From: Lunularia cruciata
Lineage: Eukaryota; Streptophyta; Marchantiopsida; Lunulariales; Lunulariaceae
Reading direction: 5' to 3'
Length of the DNA: 64,000 nt
Assembly (NCBI GenBank): GCA_948567375.1
Contig: OX419758.1
Location: 64,299,001-64,363,000, forward strand
Shown: positions 61,301 to 64,000 of the stretch, in pieces
Position numbering within the stretch: the first letter of the stretch is position 1
Layout: every line of letters starts with the position of its first letter
The notes under the pieces: generated by a model
Databases searched by the model: none
The model's input: only the letters and a program-made list of their open reading frames with translations
What the model was told of the DNA's origin: nothing
Position numbers and translations under genes: made by a program

Positions 61301-61820
61301 TTCTCTCATCCATTTCTTGCGGCCCTGGCTCACGAAAGAAGACAGCGGCAGATATTTTGCTCACATGTTTTTCTGATTGCTTTTCGCATTGCAGTTACGG
61401 CTGCAATCCTCCGTTGCTGAGGGATCTGGTCAAGGAGCAGCTTCATCGAAATTGGAACTTCCTAAACAAAGGACAACCTCTGCATCGTCGCCACCTGTAA
61501 GCCCATCTGTGTCGCCTGGTCGTGGGGGCAGCACCAAGGAGCTGTTGAGCAAGGATAAGTCAGCCGCAAAGGCGATACTTCATAAATACAACAAGAAAAT
61601 TTTATCTCGTGGGAAAGAGGGAAACTCGTCGTTGGAATCCAATCCCATCAAGAAGGACTTGGCAAGTCTGGCATCACAAAATAGAAGAAACTTATGGATC
61701 CTGACTTATATAGCGCTTATCACATCATTTCCTTTCCTGGGGTCAGCCTTGTTAGTTCGTACTCGGGGAAAGGTTCTGCAAGCTGTGTCCCGGCAGTGGC
61801 TGAAGTACAAAGCGGCGTGA
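55309..61820 (+). CDS. EMB8/ABHD1-3-like alpha/beta hydrolase, 15 exons, 720 aa
   Basis: Exons join with consistent phases: 55309-55565, 55945-56034, 56627-56688, 56979-57082, 57245-57334, 57933-58055, 58401-58478, 58621-58706, 58810-58858, 59197-59253, 59539-59669, 59814-59897, 60214-60283, 60718-61173, 61395-61820. A membrane segment at residues 29-46 is followed by the family signature YWPTPWLASPHLQTL, then VIIVPGLTS and VINHRGLGG. The nucleophile elbow is GTSIGAN (Ser236), with CPWDL, Asp361/362 (SAEDDP) and His391 (GGHLGYFEG) completing a triad. Family members are membrane-bound lipid esterases/phospholipases; plant EMB8 was named as embryogenesis-associated. The substrate here is unknown. 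Residues 428-579 are a polar, probably disordered insert, and a second membrane segment lies at 679-700. No lesions seen. Confidence 0.93.
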
Positions 61821-63160
61821 GTTTCTGACACAAGTCGATCTTCATTTTTTGTCTAATTCTAATGTACAGTGTGTCCAGACAGCTCTCCAAAGTAAGTGTA
61901 TATGACATTGATAAAACGATTAATAGCTGAACCAAAATGACGCATGGAGTATTTAACTGATGTAGATTTGACACTTGTGAATCAAGTAAAGATCGTTTGG
62001 CCGACGATGAACATAATCCCTGAGTCTTCACAGTCGACACTAGAATATGTTGATTATATATTTAGTTAACTCTACATCTTAGCCATCCGGATCTTTCAAC
62101 AGTGTAGGGGGCCTATATCACACTTCAATCAGGCAATGGATTGATGTATTTGAACTTATCAGCTTTATTTCCCGTGCAATTTTAGTACATACCAATATAA
62201 TCTGTTGTGGAAATTGGATAGATGAACGTCAAGGGGACGAAAGAATTGTTCACTTTTAATGGCCACATTTGCACTATGTACTCTATGAGTTTTGTCATTT
62301 AGTTTGTAACTTTAATAATAGGCGATAAAGAGCAGAAAATTAGATAGTACTATGATTATTGAGAGAGATGTGTTCTTTAGAAGTGGCAAATAAGGAAGTT
62401 CCTATCTTGAATATGAACGAACTGCCTACAATTTCAAGGGCAAAACCACGTTGTACGCTATTGTGTTTTAGTATGACAATGTCAACTACACAATGTGAGA
62501 GCTTTCAGGTGCACAGAGAATTTAGACACGCGAAAGAGGAAGCACAGAAAAAACAACTATTTCATCATAGTCATGAAATTTGCCATATAATCAGAGAAGA
62601 AGATGGAAAGCCTGGCGTTTGGCCCATTTTTCCCAGGCCAACCCTCTTTCTCATGGAACATGCGAAATCGCGTATCATTTCTGCGAGCAACAATAAAGAA
62701 ACAAAACTTTGAGCCACTGTTCTATCAGGTAACAAGAATGATCCACACTGTAAGAAAGCCTGGACGCGCAACGTATCGAGAAGGAGTGATTTTCAATATT
62801 TACGATCGGTTGCACGTATACGCATGACATAATCAGACCTGACTTTCATGACTTTCTGTCTAGATGGCTTCTTCCTTAGGGTAAAGACATCGAAGAACCT
62901 GTCTAAAATCAACTGCGCTCTTGTATAAGATCACCGCCTGTAGTGACAAGCTTAGTTCCTCTTCCTGACCTAATGTATCAAACTGTGTCTAAGTAAGAAT
63001 ATTGTAATTCCGAGAGAATGTGCCCATACCCTACTTTACGGCAGCCCAGCATTTTTATCATGTGCAAAACCAGATTTGGATACCGAACCTTCATCCTTCC
63101 ACTGCGAAAAAGGACCTGTTCCGATGATCCATGTTGAAATACATTGCAGAATTATGAGTC
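61821..63160. other. Intergenic between convergent genes
   Basis: This is the 3' side of both neighbours. A 117-codon plus frame at 62359-62712 has no recognised motif and no supporting splice context, so it is not called as a gene. Confidence 0.5.
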
Positions 63161-63913
63161 CTAGATAGGGAAGATAGAGGAGATGTTCGGGAAAACGACA
63201 CCCGCCGGGTGTGCCATGATTCGTCGACCTTTGGAGTGGTTGCAGATCCACACAATGGCTCCGACAGGCCACTCAATAACGGCAGCCAATGCGAAGGCAA
63301 CGAAACCAATAGTAGGTCCGACGATTCTACACCGGCATGGGTTAGCTGAACCACACTCGACGCAGCAGGGAATGTACGGCATCTTGGCTTCAATAGCAAT
63401 ATCAATCAACAGCAAGATCCTATGATTCAAGCGTTCGTCGCAATAACAGGCTTCTAGTTCGCTCCTCAGCTGATCAATTTTCCCGCTCGACTCTTCCCTA
63501 CTAACATGCAGGGCAATCCAAGTAGCTCTGAATGCAATCAATCGATGCACTTGAAGTACTAACAGCAAAGTGTTACCCGTTCGATTGCAATTGGATTTAC
63601 CCCTCGCGCTCTCTTCTGTTCCAAGCCTCAAATCTCTTCGTACTCCAAATCTGCTGGCCAAATTTGCTGACCAAACCTCAACTGCTGTTGTAGTCTACAG
63701 ACTATAATCGGTTCGTGATCTCGAATCAACCATCCCTCGGAAACTGTTCCAGGCCTGAATGAAGTTTGTTGATTCCACAAATCTTTACCGAGCTGAGAGG
63801 AGAATACATACACGTCAACGCAACCAGGGGACCAGTGTAGGCCATCGAAGAATTGAAAATGAATTCGTATAGTCTGTTCTCACCTTTTGCGCCGCTTTTC
63901 TAACGTCTGGCAT
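63161..63913 (-). CDS. Conserved plant membrane protein of unknown function, two exons, 187 aa
   Basis: Exon 1 (63913-63884) encodes MPDVRKAAQK and ends at GTGAGA. Exon 2 begins after a GTAG acceptor at 63694 in phase 0 (TTTAVEVWSANLASRFG) and runs to TAG at 63161-63163, with a 189-base intron. The product has a basic N-terminal part, a long amphipathic segment (TLLLVLQVHRLIAFRATWIAL), a polar region rich in Glu/Arg, and a Cys cluster CCVECGSANPCRC. A hydrophobic segment PTIGFVAFALAAVIEWPVGAI follows, and a C-terminus with KGRRIMAHPAG and a final IFPI. The strongly patterned C-terminal half is what I remember from uncharacterised plant proteins, but I cannot name the family. Function unknown; probably membrane-attached. 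Confidence 0.7.
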
Positions 63914-64000
63914 CGGTGTCTGCTCGACTGGTTTGCTGATTGAGCTGAGGCAGCGGAGAAAGGCTATACTCTTCAGCAATCATTCAGACCTGTGCAAAGG

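Noticed and set aside
62359-62712. A 117-codon plus-strand frame between the two right-end genes
   Set aside because: It has no recognisable motif or codon signature and lies in the 3' intergenic space of convergent genes.

Overview
This window is nuclear DNA of a land plant. The protein-coding genes are split by short spliceosomal introns with GT..AG ends, there are plant-type LTR retrotransposons of the Ty3/Gypsy and Ty1/Copia groups, and there is a plant-type telomeric repeat (CCCTAAA). One gene encodes an alpha/beta-hydrolase fused to NB-ARC and LRR domains. That architecture is the HNL class of immune receptor described from liverworts such as Marchantia, so I infer a bryophyte, most likely a liverwort. 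No bacterial genes, rRNA, convincing tRNA or CRISPR array was seen.

Positions 1-16.2 kb are a nest of Ty3/Gypsy elements. Copy B (plus strand, 10547-16198) is interrupted by element C (minus, 4414-10546). C is in turn interrupted by copy A (minus, 1-4413, same family as B) and by a solo LTR placed nine bases after the C gag start codon. All are broken by stops and frameshifts. From 16.2 to 20.2 kb lie a decayed gag element (E1) and a large inverted-repeat (foldback) structure carrying an interstitial telomere tract. From 20.2 to 24.2 kb there is a decayed LRR receptor-type gene on the minus strand, split by another solo LTR.

Positions 24.2-35.5 kb are mostly intergenic, with small local duplications and one weak ARM-like fragment. 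At 35.5-40.8 kb is the hydrolase-NB-ARC-LRR gene: six exons with consistent splice phases, but a stop codon just after the hydrolase nucleophile and more stops in a recently expanded LRR tandem array. A two-exon candidate gene for a small secreted protein lies on the minus strand at 45.06-45.48 kb. A second decayed retroelement block (E2, a solo LTR and a Copia RT fragment) occupies about 47.7-53.6 kb, bracketed by direct repeats.

The right end holds the two best-preserved genes. One is a 15-exon EMB8/ABHD1-3-like alpha/beta hydrolase (55309-61820, 720 aa), with membrane segments at both ends and a complete apparent catalytic triad. The other is a two-exon conserved plant membrane protein (63161-63913, minus, 187 aa) with a cysteine-rich motif. 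The biological themes are immune-receptor decay (two LRR-type loci) beside dense nested retrotransposon insertion, with housekeeping-type genes at the right edge.
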